A stretch of DNA of 50,069 nt from a virus, in the IMG/VR virus record IMGVR_UViG_3300049489_000098, positions 1 to 50,069 of that record. The stretch is one strand, 5' to 3'. A program made the position numbers and the translations under genes. The notes under the pieces were generated by a model, which saw only the letters and a list, made by a program, of their open reading frames with translations, had not been told where the DNA came from and made no database searches. This document shows positions 41,478 through 48,179 of the stretch, piece after piece (the stretch's first letter is position 1; every line of letters starts with the position of its first letter).

Positions 41478-42421
41478 TATGCGACCTCCTCCATAAGCCT
41501 CAAAGAACTATTGTGGTTAAATATATCGTCGATGCGGCGCACAGCGTAGTCATACAAGACTCGCGCACGGTCCACATTTTCGTAGTTAATTGCGTGCCGC
41601 ACCTCCCCCCACGGAATCTCGTTAAACAACTTACGAACTTCAACGGCGGACGCCTGCGTAAGGAACCGCATAGTGTGGAACGCCCATGAGCCCGCCATGT
41701 ACGCGTCGTTCCCACTAACAGTCCACCAGTTACTGAGTACCCTGTACTCGATTCCGTACTTAGTGGGCCGGTACCTGCCAGCCTGTCCGTAGAAGCGGCG
41801 ACGCGCACCTTGCATATCAAACTCAATACTCGGCAACCCAATAAGCACGTCACACATAGCCGCCACGACATAGTGCGGAATGTCCAGTGCATACTTGCCC
41901 TCGACACTCATTCCTAGATGCAGATGTCCTCCAGTAAAGCGCCATTCGTGCGGTTCCCCATAATCCAAGTCGCGAACTACCAAATCCGCTGGAGTTACTT
42001 GCGGGACGGGCTCCCCCTCAGCGTAGGCGTCAAACTCTGGAGAGCACCCAAAGCGGTACGCCGCCGGATACATCGAAAGCTCGTTAGTTGACATCATTAT
42101 ACCCGGCGAGTACCGCAAACCGTGCCCCGGCCGCAGGTCAGCAATCCTCTCCGCCAGTAGTGTGGTGGCTCGTCCTATAGCCGCACTAAATGCAGTGGCA
42201 CTACTGGTTGGTGGGATATTGTACTCAGCCGCTATCCCGTCCTCCTGCACCTTATATCTACTGCGCGCGCCACCAAGCGGGATCGGGCGACTCTTGGTGC
42301 CACCGAGCCAGCCACACACCGGCAAAACCCGCCCGCTTGCTGTGCCCTCAACGAACACCTCCGGGTCAGCCCCAAGTGTACACGTCAATTTCGCGCCATC
42401 GGTCCTTGTAGACTTAGTCAT
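41477..42421 (-). CDS. phiEco32-like COOH-NH2 ligase, type 2
   Basis: The protein has 314 residues. It matches the Pfam family named phage phiEco32-like COOH.NH2 ligase-type 2, a glutamine-synthetase-fold ligase: GADPEVFVE (near 18-26) with Mg-binding acidic residues, DGIAAEYNIPP (near 61-71) and FTGGHLHLGMS (near 163-173), followed by IEYRVLSNWW. It would use ATP to join carboxyl and amine groups. It has an ideal GGAGGAGCT ribosome site and is preceded by a dyad at 42461. With its neighbours it forms the core of the peptide-ligation system. Confidence 0.88.
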   Translation of the reverse strand: MTKSTRTDGAKLTCTLGADPEVFVEGTASGRVLPVCGWLGGTKSRPIPLGGARSRYKVQEDGIAAEYNIPPTSSATAFSAAIGRATTLLAERIADLRPGHGLRYSPGIMMSTNELSMYPAAYRFGCSPEFDAYAEGEPVPQVTPADLVVRDLDYGEPHEWRFTGGHLHLGMSVEGKYALDIPHYVVAAMCDVLIGLPSIEFDMQGARRRFYGQAGRYRPTKYGIEYRVLSNWWTVSGNDAYMAGSWAFHTMRFLTQASAVEVRKLFNEIPWGEVRHAINYENVDRARVLYDYAVRRIDDIFNHNSSLRLMEEVA

Positions 42422-42460
42422 AGCTCCTCCGATAGTACATGGGAAATTACATAACGACTA

Positions 42461-42478
42461 GCGTTGTACGTAAAACGC
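42461..42478 (-). promoter_or_regulatory. Dyad operator GCGTTGTACGTAAAACGC
   Basis: This 18-base near-perfect palindrome (one mismatched pair) lies 40 bases upstream of the COOH-NH2 ligase start, in the only sizeable gap of the amidoligase cluster. It is one of about nine related dyads in the early region. Confidence 0.65.
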
Positions 42479-42480
42479 AC

Positions 42481-43572
42481 CTATAGCGCAACCTCGCCCG
42501 CAGGGCATACATTGCCCGCTGGCATCCACAGGGGGGCCTGCTGCTCAAGTGTAGTGATTGCGTTGAGCCCAGTCATTGGATCTATCTCCGTATTCATGCG
42601 ACGAAGCTCTGCTACCACTCGCTCCCGCGAGGGCGCCAACTGCGAGTCTTGCGGCAGCGCCGCCCGCTTAGGTGGGCCTTTACGGACAGCCGTGTACTGA
42701 CGGCATACGCGGCCAGAATTCCAGTTAACGACGGGCTTGCCTGCGGCAACATCAACCTTCCCGTGGTCCCAATACCAACCACCGCCGCCGTTGTAGTTAT
42801 ACCGGACCGACGACGGGTACACGCGGTGATGACGCGCCCATGCCAACTCGTGAACCACGTAGCTCCCCTTACGCGCGCGCATCCGAGTAAACATAGCACT
42901 AAGCGTTCCGGGCTTAGCTTGCTTGGTACTTGCACGATCCCACGCTGTGCACGTGCGCACACAGTGCCATTCCTGCATGATCGCCAGTAGTGCATCAGCC
43001 ATCGTATCAAGGATGTACTGAATGGCGATGTTGTCTGGTATCTCCCAGCTCTCATCGTATCCCAGCAGCGCCGCTATGCTGTACGCCTCACTGCACCCAA
43101 GCTCAGCGCGACGGAGCAGGTTAGCACTCTTGCTCTGCTGAGCGCGTACGCGGTCAGGTAGGACTCGAAACTCTTCATGATAGCCGTCATACACTATGCC
43201 TCGGTCCTCATCGAGCACACCTGCCGCTTCGGGGAAGGCCGTCTCTGCACGCGATCCACTCCCAATAGCTATGCGCCCACCATGTACCGAAACTCCTCCG
43301 CAAAACTCGGGGATTGAGTTGACGTAGAACGAGGCACCGGCAAATTTATAGATGTGGTCAGGCCCCCTCCACCTAAACGCAGCAAACGTGTTTGCTCCGC
43401 CAAGACGGTACGGGCCGAACAGCGTCATCGGGCTGACCATTGCGTGTACGACACCTTCCGAGGTCCTGCGGGTACGCGCAGTGATGTACTTGTGCAACGT
43501 TGTAAAGTTCTGGCCGTACGTGAGCATGGGTGGACGCACGTGCTCCTCAGCGACGTATGTGATCTCAGTCAT
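42481..43572 (-). CDS. Amidoligase-cluster protein of unknown function, 363 residues
   Basis: This protein starts at the ATG at 43572, with AAGGAG upstream, rather than five codons earlier. It is an alpha/beta protein with a Tyr/Trp/His-rich surface: a segment SEGVVHAMVSPMTLFGPYRLGG near 38-60, VVHELAWARHHRVYPSS near 240-256, and a Gly/Trp-rich patch. HELAWARHH might suggest a metal site (His-Glu-x3-x-x-His) but does not follow the HExxH pattern. I recognise no family. Its place at the head of the ligase cluster, with dyads on both sides, suggests a co-expressed partner enzyme or target. Confidence 0.7.
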   Translation of the reverse strand: MTEITYVAEEHVRPPMLTYGQNFTTLHKYITARTRRTSEGVVHAMVSPMTLFGPYRLGGANTFAAFRWRGPDHIYKFAGASFYVNSIPEFCGGVSVHGGRIAIGSGSRAETAFPEAAGVLDEDRGIVYDGYHEEFRVLPDRVRAQQSKSANLLRRAELGCSEAYSIAALLGYDESWEIPDNIAIQYILDTMADALLAIMQEWHCVRTCTAWDRASTKQAKPGTLSAMFTRMRARKGSYVVHELAWARHHRVYPSSVRYNYNGGGGWYWDHGKVDVAAGKPVVNWNSGRVCRQYTAVRKGPPKRAALPQDSQLAPSRERVVAELRRMNTEIDPMTGLNAITTLEQQAPLWMPAGNVCPAGEVAL

Positions 43573-43792
43573 GGTGTGCTCCTTCATCCTGTGTTGTACG
43601 TAAAACGTGACCGGTGACGGCTAGTGCTTCGCTGCTTGGGCCAGCAATCACGTTAACCCACAGCGCAGCGCTCCACGTCAACAGAAACACAATGATCGCT
43701 GTATAGATAAGATTTGTCAAGATCTTATCCGCAACGCCCCACGCACCGAGCCTGCGTGGTGATTTATTCCCAGTTAATCTGCTGGAAGTCAT
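43565..43792 (-). CDS. Small single-pass membrane protein
   Basis: This is 75 residues from the ATG at 43792, nine bases after GGAGG. A basic N-terminus is followed by one hydrophobic helix (LTNLIYTAIIVFLLTWSAALWVNV, split here for reading; about residues 29-51), and then a short polar tail. It overlaps both neighbouring genes. The charge pattern predicts N-in, C-out topology. Small phage membrane proteins of this kind often alter host envelope functions; none is recognised. Confidence 0.6.
   Translation of the reverse strand: MTSSRLTGNKSPRRLGAWGVADKILTNLIYTAIIVFLLTWSAALWVNVIAGPSSEALAVTGHVLRTTQDEGAHHD
43593..43606 (-). promoter_or_regulatory. Dyad GTTGTACGTAAAAC before 363-residue gene
   Basis: The 14-base dyad lies 20 bases upstream of the start at 43572, inside the last codons of the membrane protein gene. 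Being kept in coding DNA close to a start codon supports a regulatory role. Confidence 0.55.
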
Positions 43793-43973
43793 CGTCCATA
43801 TCCTCCGTTGTAGCGGCGTCGTAAAAATCATCAGCCGTCAGTGTAAAGTGCTCTGCTAATTCCTTGAAATGTCTACTCCTTTTTACCTCAGTTCTGCGTT
43901 CGCGCAGCGCAGTCATTGCTGCCTCTGTTGGGCGTGCTCTGGCACGCCCACTTCTGTGATCCCGAATACTCAC
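43764..43973 (-). CDS. Small acidic-tailed protein
   Basis: This is 69 residues from a GTG at 43973, seven bases after GGGAG; a TTG eight codons earlier is less likely. The N-terminal half is strongly basic (SGRARARPTEAAMTALRERR), the C-terminal half acidic (ATTEDMDDDFQQINWE), with a helical KELAEHFTLTADDFYD in between. It could bind nucleic acid or act as an anti-repressor, but no family is recognised. Confidence 0.6.
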   Translation of the reverse strand: MSIRDHRSGRARARPTEAAMTALRERRTEVKRSRHFKELAEHFTLTADDFYDAATTEDMDDDFQQINWE

Positions 43974-43987
43974 GTGATAACTCCCGT

Positions 43988-44083
43988 CTAACCACAACTA
44001 ACTGTATCCTCAAGCGCGGCAAGTGTGTTGGATAAGGCACCCCGACGGGCCACAAATTGAGCAAGTAGTTTCTGCTTAGTCAT
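43988..44083 (-). CDS. Tiny protein, 31 residues
   Basis: A short frame with a strong ribosome site (AAGGAG) about nine bases before ATG, placed immediately downstream of the combined dyad at 44106-44126. It is a single helix with Lys at the start and one Cys near the end. It may be a real early microprotein. Confidence 0.5.
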   Translation of the reverse strand: MTKQKLLAQFVARRGALSNTLAALEDTVSCG

Positions 44084-44105
44084 AGTTGGCACTCCTTTCA
44101 GTTAA

Positions 44106-44126
44106 GTTGTACGTAACACGTGTTAC
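44106..44126 (-). promoter_or_regulatory. Composite dyad joining both operator types
   Basis: GTTGTACGTAACAC (44106-44119) and the perfect palindrome GTAACACGTGTTAC (44113-44126) overlap by seven bases, 23 bases upstream of the tiny gene. This hybrid site suggests that the two dyad families are recognised by related proteins or compete for one another. Confidence 0.6.
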
Positions 44127-44368
44127 TCAGCCTTAGCCGATGCACGCAGCCATTTCGGAATGCGCGTCAGTCGGTACTTAGGTTTGCCGTCACGCGTACT
44201 ACCAGTGGGTACAAGCGTATACCCAGCCCACGATTGGATGTCCGTCATCAGCTCCTCAAGAGGAAACGCGGACCCGTTAACCTCTATCACATAGTCGCGC
44301 CGATTAGGACTAGCTCCAGTCGTGACGGCAACGATAGATAGCTGTGCTGTAGACGTGTTGTTATTCAT
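44123..44368 (-). CDS. Small hypothetical protein
   Basis: This is 81 residues from the ATG at 44368, overlapping the preceding stop (ATGA) with GGGAGGAG upstream. It has a beta-strand-rich pattern (LSIVAVTTGASPNRRDYVIEV) and a basic C-terminal helix (IPKWLRASAKAE). No family is recognised. The stop lies inside the composite dyad. Confidence 0.6.
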   Translation of the reverse strand: MNNNTSTAQLSIVAVTTGASPNRRDYVIEVNGSAFPLEELMTDIQSWAGYTLVPTGSTRDGKPKYRLTRIPKWLRASAKAE

Positions 44369-45177
44369 GTCAGCTCCTCCCACTTCCGCACCGCATCGCT
44401 GAGCGCCAGCATCCCGAATTGATTTCCAAGCCGCGACCGGATCAACGCGATTGCCAGCGTGTAGTCTTGCGCGTGCTGGTTGTCGCCGTGCGTGGCGTTG
44501 ACGGCCCGCTCAAAATCATCAAGCGAGCCGGAGAAGCAGCCGGTCGTGATACGGATACCGATATTTTCATCCAGCGTAGCCGTCAGTGTCGAAGAGCGTG
44601 ATCCGATTGGACCGATCTGTACCCACACATCGCCGGAGACCTGCGTATTGCCGCATACCCACACATCGCCGAAGACCCGCGCGTTGCCGGAGACCCGCGC
44701 GTTGCCGGAGACCTGCGCGTTGCCGTAGACCCACGCATCGCCGTAGACCCACGCATCGCCGTAGACCTGCGCGTTGCCGTAGACCTGCGCGTTGCCGTAG
44801 ACCCACGCGTTGCCGGAGACCCGCGCGTTGCCGTAGACCTGCGTATTGCCGCATACCCACACATCGCCGAAGACCCGCGCGTTGCCGTAGACCTGCGTAT
44901 TGCCGCATACCCACACATCGCCGAAGACCCGCGCGTTGCCGGAGACCTGCGCATTGCCGAAGACCCGCGCGTTGCCGGAGACCCGCGCGTTGCCGGAGAC
45001 CTGCGCGTTGCCGTAGACCCACGCATCGCCGTAGACCTGTAGATTGGCCTCTCTCTCAATCCATCCGCCGATCTCGCCTGAGACGATAACGCCAAAAGAT
45101 GTTGTTGCCCGGATGCGCTTCAGGACGCGACCACCAAGGGCAGTCATCGTCTCGCCAGTAAACTCGTATTTGCTCAT
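44365..45177 (-). CDS. Left-handed beta-helix hexapeptide-repeat protein
   Basis: This is 270 residues from the ATG at 45177, overlapping the upstream stop (ATGA). After a 47-residue N-terminal part come 23 consecutive six-residue repeats of the form V-[YSFC]-G-[ND]-[AVT]-x (residues 48-185), the classical left-handed parallel beta-helix pattern; three repeats make one turn, so about seven to eight turns. A separate C-terminal domain (about 190-270) ends in LALSDAVRKWEEL, shared with the 26007 gene. Similar repeats occur in YdcK-type and phage proteins annotated as acyltransferase-like, but no acyltransferase His is evident, so a structural or binding role is likely. Confidence 0.85.
   Translation of the reverse strand: MSKYEFTGETMTALGGRVLKRIRATTSFGVIVSGEIGGWIEREANLQVYGDAWVYGNAQVSGNARVSGNARVFGNAQVSGNARVFGDVWVCGNTQVYGNARVFGDVWVCGNTQVYGNARVSGNAWVYGNAQVYGNAQVYGDAWVYGDAWVYGNAQVSGNARVSGNARVFGDVWVCGNTQVSGDVWVQIGPIGSRSSTLTATLDENIGIRITTGCFSGSLDDFERAVNATHGDNQHAQDYTLAIALIRSRLGNQFGMLALSDAVRKWEELT
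44623..45036 (-). repeat. 23 tandem 18-bp repeats in beta-helix gene
   Basis: The beta-helix region is coded by 23 units of exactly 18 bases with very few variant codons, and identical multi-unit blocks recur (for example VFGDVW-VCGNTQ occurs three times). This is a recent tandem expansion, and copy number is likely to vary by slippage in multiples of 18 bases without frameshift. It keeps several other frames open on both strands; those frames are not genes. Confidence 0.95.
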
Positions 45178-45326
45178 TCCTCGCTCTCCCCTGTATCTGC
45201 GGAGTTTAGTTCCCGTTCCCTGTCTGCGATGAGTTTGAATGTGCGGAATAACGTCCAGCACACGGCAGCAGTCACGAAACACGCCGTTGCAGCTTCAGTT
45301 ATCAGTTGCACAGCTTCCGTTGTCAT
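45174..45326 (-). CDS. Small single-span membrane protein
   Basis: The protein has 50 residues: a short acidic N-terminus, a hydrophobic segment (about 8-29, with ACFVTAAVCWTLF), then a charged amphipathic C-terminus. It starts with the ribosome-site-like AGGGTAGGAA and ends overlapping the beta-helix start (ATGA). It resembles small holin-like or envelope microproteins. No family is recognised. Confidence 0.65.
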   Translation of the reverse strand: MTTEAVQLITEAATACFVTAAVCWTLFRTFKLIADRERELNSADTGESEE

Positions 45327-45388
45327 TTCCTACCCTCCCTTTCGTACGCTGTTAAGCCCCTGCGAGCGCCTGTGCACGGGCTGCTCAT
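45323..45388 (-). CDS. Tiny coupled reading frame, 21 residues
   Basis: It starts at an ATG overlapping the previous stop and ends overlapping the next start, both as ATGA, with GGGAG seven bases before its own ATG. The product is basic, with one Cys. The arrangement mirrors the 23-residue frame at 25939, suggesting real microproteins or translational relays. Confidence 0.45.
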   Translation of the reverse strand: MSSPCTGARRGLTAYEREGRK

Positions 45389-45576
45389 TTCGGCTCTCCC
45401 GCCATGCCGCAATAGCCGTAGTGATCAGGCGGAGACCCCTGCACCTTTGCGGCGCACCAGTTCTCCCATCGCCACGCCATGCAGCGACTGGCCATGCAGG
45501 GATACGAAGCATCTACTGCTGGCCTTGCTATCGTCATCGGGCAAATTGACTTCCGCGCCTCAGCTTCAGTTTTCAT
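45385..45576 (-). CDS. Cys-rich phage protein, CMAWRW family-like
   Basis: This is 63 residues from the ATG at 45576, nine bases after GGGAGG. The motif pattern CPMTI, PCMASRCMAWRWENWC and GYCGMAGEP is that of a small phage protein family common in proteobacterial phages and prophages, with Cys likely binding zinc or a metal cluster. The biochemical role is unknown. It forms a coupled run with the next small genes. Confidence 0.7.
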   Translation of the reverse strand: MKTEAEARKSICPMTIARPAVDASYPCMASRCMAWRWENWCAAKVQGSPPDHYGYCGMAGEPK

Positions 45577-45919
45577 TTCCAACCTCCCGCCACCGCAAGT
45601 CGTGCACACTTTCCAGCAGGCTGAATACTGCGTCGTGGTCACCAGAGCGCAAATACTCTTTGACGGTCGGCCAAAGCTGTTCTTCTGCGTAGAGACTGGT
45701 TCCGGCGTGCCAGCACCGGCCGCCGGTTATCGGGCAGTTGATATGATCCGGCGCACCCTTGCCAGTTACGGAGTGATATTCAAGGCCAATAGCCTCATTA
45801 TGCTTGTATTCATTGACATGAAAGTGAATTCCGCCGAAGGCTGACCTGAGCTCCCATGAATGGCGGGGAGTCCCGAACGTCTTTGTATAGGTGTACTTGT
45901 GTCCCTTAAAACGTCTCAT
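45566..45919 (-). CDS. Conserved phage hypothetical protein
   Basis: This is 117 residues from the ATG at 45919, overlapping the previous stop as ATGA. The segments GGIHFHV, GLEYHS, APDHINCPITGGRCWHAGTS and LYAEEQLWP recur in small hypothetical proteins of proteobacterial phages. The conserved His and Cys (HFHVN, NCP, CWH) suggest a metal site, possibly catalytic. It overlaps the next gene by 11 bases. The function is unknown. Confidence 0.7.
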   Translation of the reverse strand: MRRFKGHKYTYTKTFGTPRHSWELRSAFGGIHFHVNEYKHNEAIGLEYHSVTGKGAPDHINCPITGGRCWHAGTSLYAEEQLWPTVKEYLRSGDHDAVFSLLESVHDLRWREVGNEN

Positions 45920-46110
45920 TTCCTGCACTCCTCAATGATGCGGTCGATCATGGCGTTCCACGCTTGAGCGGCTGCACGACGACTGTCGTGAATCGAGCCA
46001 GACAGGGCATGTCCGTAACGATCTACTTGTATGACCCAGCCCAACTCGGCCCCTTCATGGCGGGGCTCGCCCTCCAACCCCGGCAGCCGCTTCAGTTCGA
46101 TGGTGCTCAT
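45916..46110 (-). CDS. Small protein with Lar-like AWN motif
   Basis: This is 64 residues, overlapping the zinc-ribbon gene upstream by ATGA. WVIQVDRYGHALSGSIHDSRR followed by AAAQAWNAMIDRI is a beta-hairpin plus helix like restriction-alleviation-type phage proteins; the second such gene is at 25524. The usual Cys pairs are absent. It might counter host restriction, but that is inferred only from the Trp-Asn helix. Confidence 0.55.
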   Translation of the reverse strand: MSTIELKRLPGLEGEPRHEGAELGWVIQVDRYGHALSGSIHDSRRAAAQAWNAMIDRIIEECRK

Positions 46111-46277
46111 TTCAGCATCCCGAGGCTGTGCTCAGCTCCGCACACGGTACACCGCACCACGAAGTGCTTCTTCGCCTGTTCGCTGTTCTTCGGTGTAGTT
46201 ACCCGCATCCCTTTGCCGTAAGTCTTGTCCTGATACTCGTTTGTGCACTTGCACTGCACCAATTGCGTCTTGTCCAT
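46107..46277 (-). CDS. Small zinc-ribbon protein
   Basis: This is 56 residues from the ATG at 46277, eight bases after AGGAG, overlapping the next start as ATGA. Two Cys pairs, VQCKCTNEYQDKTYGKG (C9, C11) and VRCTVCGAEHS (C43, C46), flank a basic loop, giving a zinc ribbon. The N-terminal pattern with QDKTYGKG recurs in small phage zinc-ribbon proteins. It may bind nucleic acid. A competing frame of 63 codons on the same strand lacks any such motif. It is the first gene after the dyad at 46298. Confidence 0.75.
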   Translation of the reverse strand: MDKTQLVQCKCTNEYQDKTYGKGMRVTTPKNSEQAKKHFVVRCTVCGAEHSLGMLK

Positions 46278-46297
46278 TCTCCATACTCCTCGTCAAT

Positions 46298-46311
46298 GTT
46301 TTACGTACAAC
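46298..46311 (-). promoter_or_regulatory. Dyad GTTTTACGTACAAC before zinc-ribbon gene
   Basis: The dyad lies 21 bases before the zinc-ribbon gene and inside the gap after the gene ending at 46313. The 21-base block 46296-46316 is identical to 38139-38159. Confidence 0.6.
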
Positions 46312-46312
46312 G

Positions 46313-46654
46313 TCAGACGGCACGCCGGATTATAGCTAGCACCTCCTTCAGCGAATCCCGCTTGGCGCTGAACACGGTAGCCACAAATTCACTTTGTCTG
46401 CCACCCATCAGCGCATTGTTGTAATTGTCGATGGCCACCTCGACAAGTTCGGCCAAGTCTCTCCACTGATCTGGTGTCATCATGCGGCCTTCCAAAACAT
46501 CTATAACGCCATCCTCCGGGATTTTCTCGGAAATTTCTCCGTCATAGCCCGTCATAGCAGCGCGATCCTGCGGATCGCTGTCATCGCGCCGCCACTCGTC
46601 CGGAGTTCCCGGATAAACGTCCGACTCTGGCACTGGTGCGCATTGGTTGGTCAT
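46313..46654 (-). CDS. Acidic hypothetical protein
   Basis: This is 113 residues from the ATG at 46654, with GGGAG upstream. It has an acidic, partly disordered N-terminal half (YPGTPDEWRRDDSDPQDR) and a helical C-terminal half (RDLAELVEVAIDNYNNAL and FSAKRDSLKEVLAIIRR). It overlaps the upstream gene by 74 bases. No family is recognised. Confidence 0.6.
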   Translation of the reverse strand: MTNQCAPVPESDVYPGTPDEWRRDDSDPQDRAAMTGYDGEISEKIPEDGVIDVLEGRMMTPDQWRDLAELVEVAIDNYNNALMGGRQSEFVATVFSAKRDSLKEVLAIIRRAV

Positions 46655-46916
46655 CTCTAGATTCTCCCAATTGGTTGGACACACGTTTCGGTTTCATCCG
46701 TCGATAGTGGGTTATCAGCTGCTCAATTACCCACGGATACGGGCAATTGACCAGCAGCCAAGCATCCACGTATCCGGGAAACTTGGCAATCACGTACACA
46801 TCGGCAACGCCGATGCGCGCCTCCTCCCGCAACTTGTGTACGTAGCGGGAAGCTTCTGGAAAGTGTGCTGCTATCCACATCAGCAGTGATGTGTGCTGTG
46901 CCCTTGTGCCTTTCAT
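46581..46916 (-). CDS. Hypothetical protein
   Basis: This is 111 residues, starting with an ATGA overlap to the upstream gene. The first 70 residues form an ordered alpha/beta domain (IAAHFPEASRYVHKL, ADVYVIAKFPGYVDAWLLV), and the last 35 are basic and disordered; that tail overlaps the next gene. No family is recognised. The basic tail suggests nucleic acid binding. Confidence 0.6.
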   Translation of the reverse strand: MKGTRAQHTSLLMWIAAHFPEASRYVHKLREEARIGVADVYVIAKFPGYVDAWLLVNCPYPWVIEQLITHYRRMKPKRVSNQLGESRDDQPMRTSARVGRLSGNSGRVAAR

Positions 46917-47110
46917 CTGTTACCCCATCCAGTAGACAGCGCCGATTTCGGCACCTGCATAGATACGATATCACCGGACAGTGGCCAGACGCGGCAGGTT
47001 GTGGAATCCTTGGGAGCATCTGCGTCCGCAAGTACGCGCATCCCGTGGTAACTGTGTAGCGCGTCGTGCGATGACGGTACATTGAGCCACATTCGTTTAA
47101 CGGTGCCCAT
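46913..47110 (-). CDS. Small hypothetical protein
   Basis: This is 65 residues from the ATG at 47110, which lies 4 bases after the previous stop; the ribosome site is weak, so it may be coupled. The product is beta-rich with one Cys and ends by an ATGA overlap with the next gene. No family is recognised. A longer frame to 47251 would overlap the membrane protein gene and looks less protein-like. Confidence 0.5.
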   Translation of the reverse strand: MGTVKRMWLNVPSSHDALHSYHGMRVLADADAPKDSTTCRVWPLSGDIVSMQVPKSALSTGWGNR

Positions 47111-47114
47111 ATAG

Positions 47115-47318
47115 CTAACAGTCGTCCCCGTACACGGGCGGCAGGCATCCGCACCAGCTGTCCTGCTTACGCCCATCCGGGCACGGCTGGTTAAGTTCCG
47201 CGTCCCGGTCGTACTCACTCCCGGACTTGTAGTCCGGGTTCCCTGCTTCAACCAAGAGCCAGTAGACCAGCCCGGTTGCTGCGGCCAGCAACCAGCACGT
47301 AACGATAACTTTAATCAT
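47115..47318 (-). CDS. Small exported or membrane-anchored Cys-rich protein
   Basis: This is 67 residues with a strong ribosome site GGAGAATT. Residues 3-23 (VIVTCWLLAAATGLVYWLLV) form a signal anchor, and the rest is periplasmic-like, with four Cys in CPDGRKQDSWCGCLPP and the final Cys. No clear lipobox. It resembles small phage lipoprotein or superinfection-type factors. It is the first gene after the dyad at 47359. Confidence 0.65.
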   Translation of the reverse strand: MIKVIVTCWLLAAATGLVYWLLVEAGNPDYKSGSEYDRDAELNQPCPDGRKQDSWCGCLPPVYGDDC

Positions 47319-47358
47319 TGCTCAATTCTCCACGTTGTGCGTGTAAAAGTTAATTCCA

Positions 47359-47374
47359 CGTAACACGTGTTACG
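47359..47374 (-). promoter_or_regulatory. Perfect palindrome CGTAACACGTGTTACG
   Basis: This 16-base perfect palindrome is in the 97-base gap upstream of the 67-residue gene. Two more copies (48180 with one change, 49325) and the composite at 44106 define the family. A weak relative of the other dyad type (GTTGTGCGTGTAAAAG) lies at 47336. Confidence 0.7.
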
Positions 47375-47414
47375 CTGGGCCAGTCATCTCGCACCTGACA
47401 GTTGTCAATGCCCC

Positions 47415-47930
47415 CTACTCGGTGTCCACCATTGCCACCGGCACGCCTAGTTTCTTTGCCGCCATCGCCCATCCGAGAGCCTGCTGGGCGTTATCCATGT
47501 ACCCCAGCACGGCATCCCCCAAGTGCAGTGCGTACCTACCCTGCGCCTCAAGACACAACCCAAGCCGGAAGAACCACGTAGTGCCCCCCGACATTCGCGC
47601 AAACGTCACGCATGCGCCGTACTGGTGCAGTCGCGTGCCACACTCGGGATGCAGCGGAGTTCTGGTTAGTGGCTTTGGGTGCACTGCCATGCCCGCGCTT
47701 AGCGGCTTCTCCACTACGCCACGCGGGGTCTTGCGCACACTCCATGATTTGCGCGTCACCTTGCCGGGACTGATTGCGCGACCAGTCTCGGTAGTCGTGG
47801 GACCGATTCCCGGCACCTCATAGCGGGCAAACTTGGCTCCAAGCGCCAGCAGCTCTGCCTTGCTGGCCTTGACGTGCGCCTTAGCTGTTCGCGCCCAGCG
47901 TTCTTGTTCCGTGCGCTTGGGTGAACTCAT
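47415..47930 (-). CDS. Early hypothetical protein
   Basis: This is 171 residues from the ATG at 47930, with AAGGGG upstream; a longer frame to 48104 is composed of low-complexity Arg/Gly and is rejected. The N-terminal half is basic (ARTAKAHVKASKAELLALG), and the C-terminal half has a beta pattern with a Cys pair (ECGTRLHQYGACVTF) and an Ala-rich helix at the end. No family is recognised. It is in the second early block. Confidence 0.6.
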   Translation of the reverse strand: MSSPKRTEQERWARTAKAHVKASKAELLALGAKFARYEVPGIGPTTTETGRAISPGKVTRKSWSVRKTPRGVVEKPLSAGMAVHPKPLTRTPLHPECGTRLHQYGACVTFARMSGGTTWFFRLGLCLEAQGRYALHLGDAVLGYMDNAQQALGWAMAAKKLGVPVAMVDTE

Positions 47931-47932
47931 GT

Positions 47933-48154
47933 CTATTCCCCTTCCTCTTCCTCTTCCGCACTCTGCTGCGATGCTGCTGCCGCCAGCAACATGCGCGCCA
48001 GCACGGCGGCGATGGCCGCCGCGTCGTCGCCCATGGCGCGGGCTCCGATGTTCCGGCCATCTCTGGCCAGTTCCGTGATCTTGGTAGGCACGCCCTCGGC
48101 CCAAGCGCCGAGTACACGGGCAAGTACGGTCATCTCATGCTGCGAAAGGTACAT
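47933..48154 (-). CDS. Small helical early protein with acidic tail
   Basis: The protein has 73 residues. Two helices (TVLARVLGAWAEGV and AAAIAAVLARMLLAAAA) are followed by an acidic tail of six Glu. It has a good ribosome site CAGGAG, and the dyad at 48180 is 25 bases upstream. It is 2 bases before the next gene. The acidic tail may bind a basic host target; no family is recognised. Confidence 0.65.
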   Translation of the reverse strand: MYLSQHEMTVLARVLGAWAEGVPTKITELARDGRNIGARAMGDDAAAIAAVLARMLLAAAASQQSAEEEEEGE

Positions 48155-48179
48155 CTTCGTGTTGCTCCTGTCAGAGTGA

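Noticed and set aside
44623-45036. Tandem repeats as a possible CRISPR array
   Set aside because: Units are contiguous 18-mers with no unique spacers, and they encode a regular protein repeat.
44567-45095. Several long open frames on both strands across the 18-bp repeat array
   Set aside because: An 18-base repeat without stops keeps many frames open. Only the - strand frame with V-x-G-N-A-x units gives a known fold and has unique N- and C-terminal domains and a coupled start.
46132-46323. 63-codon frame on the - strand
   Set aside because: It overlaps the better zinc-ribbon frame (46107-46277), which has paired Cys, a ribosome site and an ATGA link to the next gene. It also runs through the dyad at 46298.
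47548-48104. Upstream extension and alternative frames around the gene at 47415
   Set aside because: The extension is low-complexity Arg/Gly/His overlapping the 73-residue gene, whereas the ATG at 47930 has a good ribosome site and follows that gene by 2 bases.
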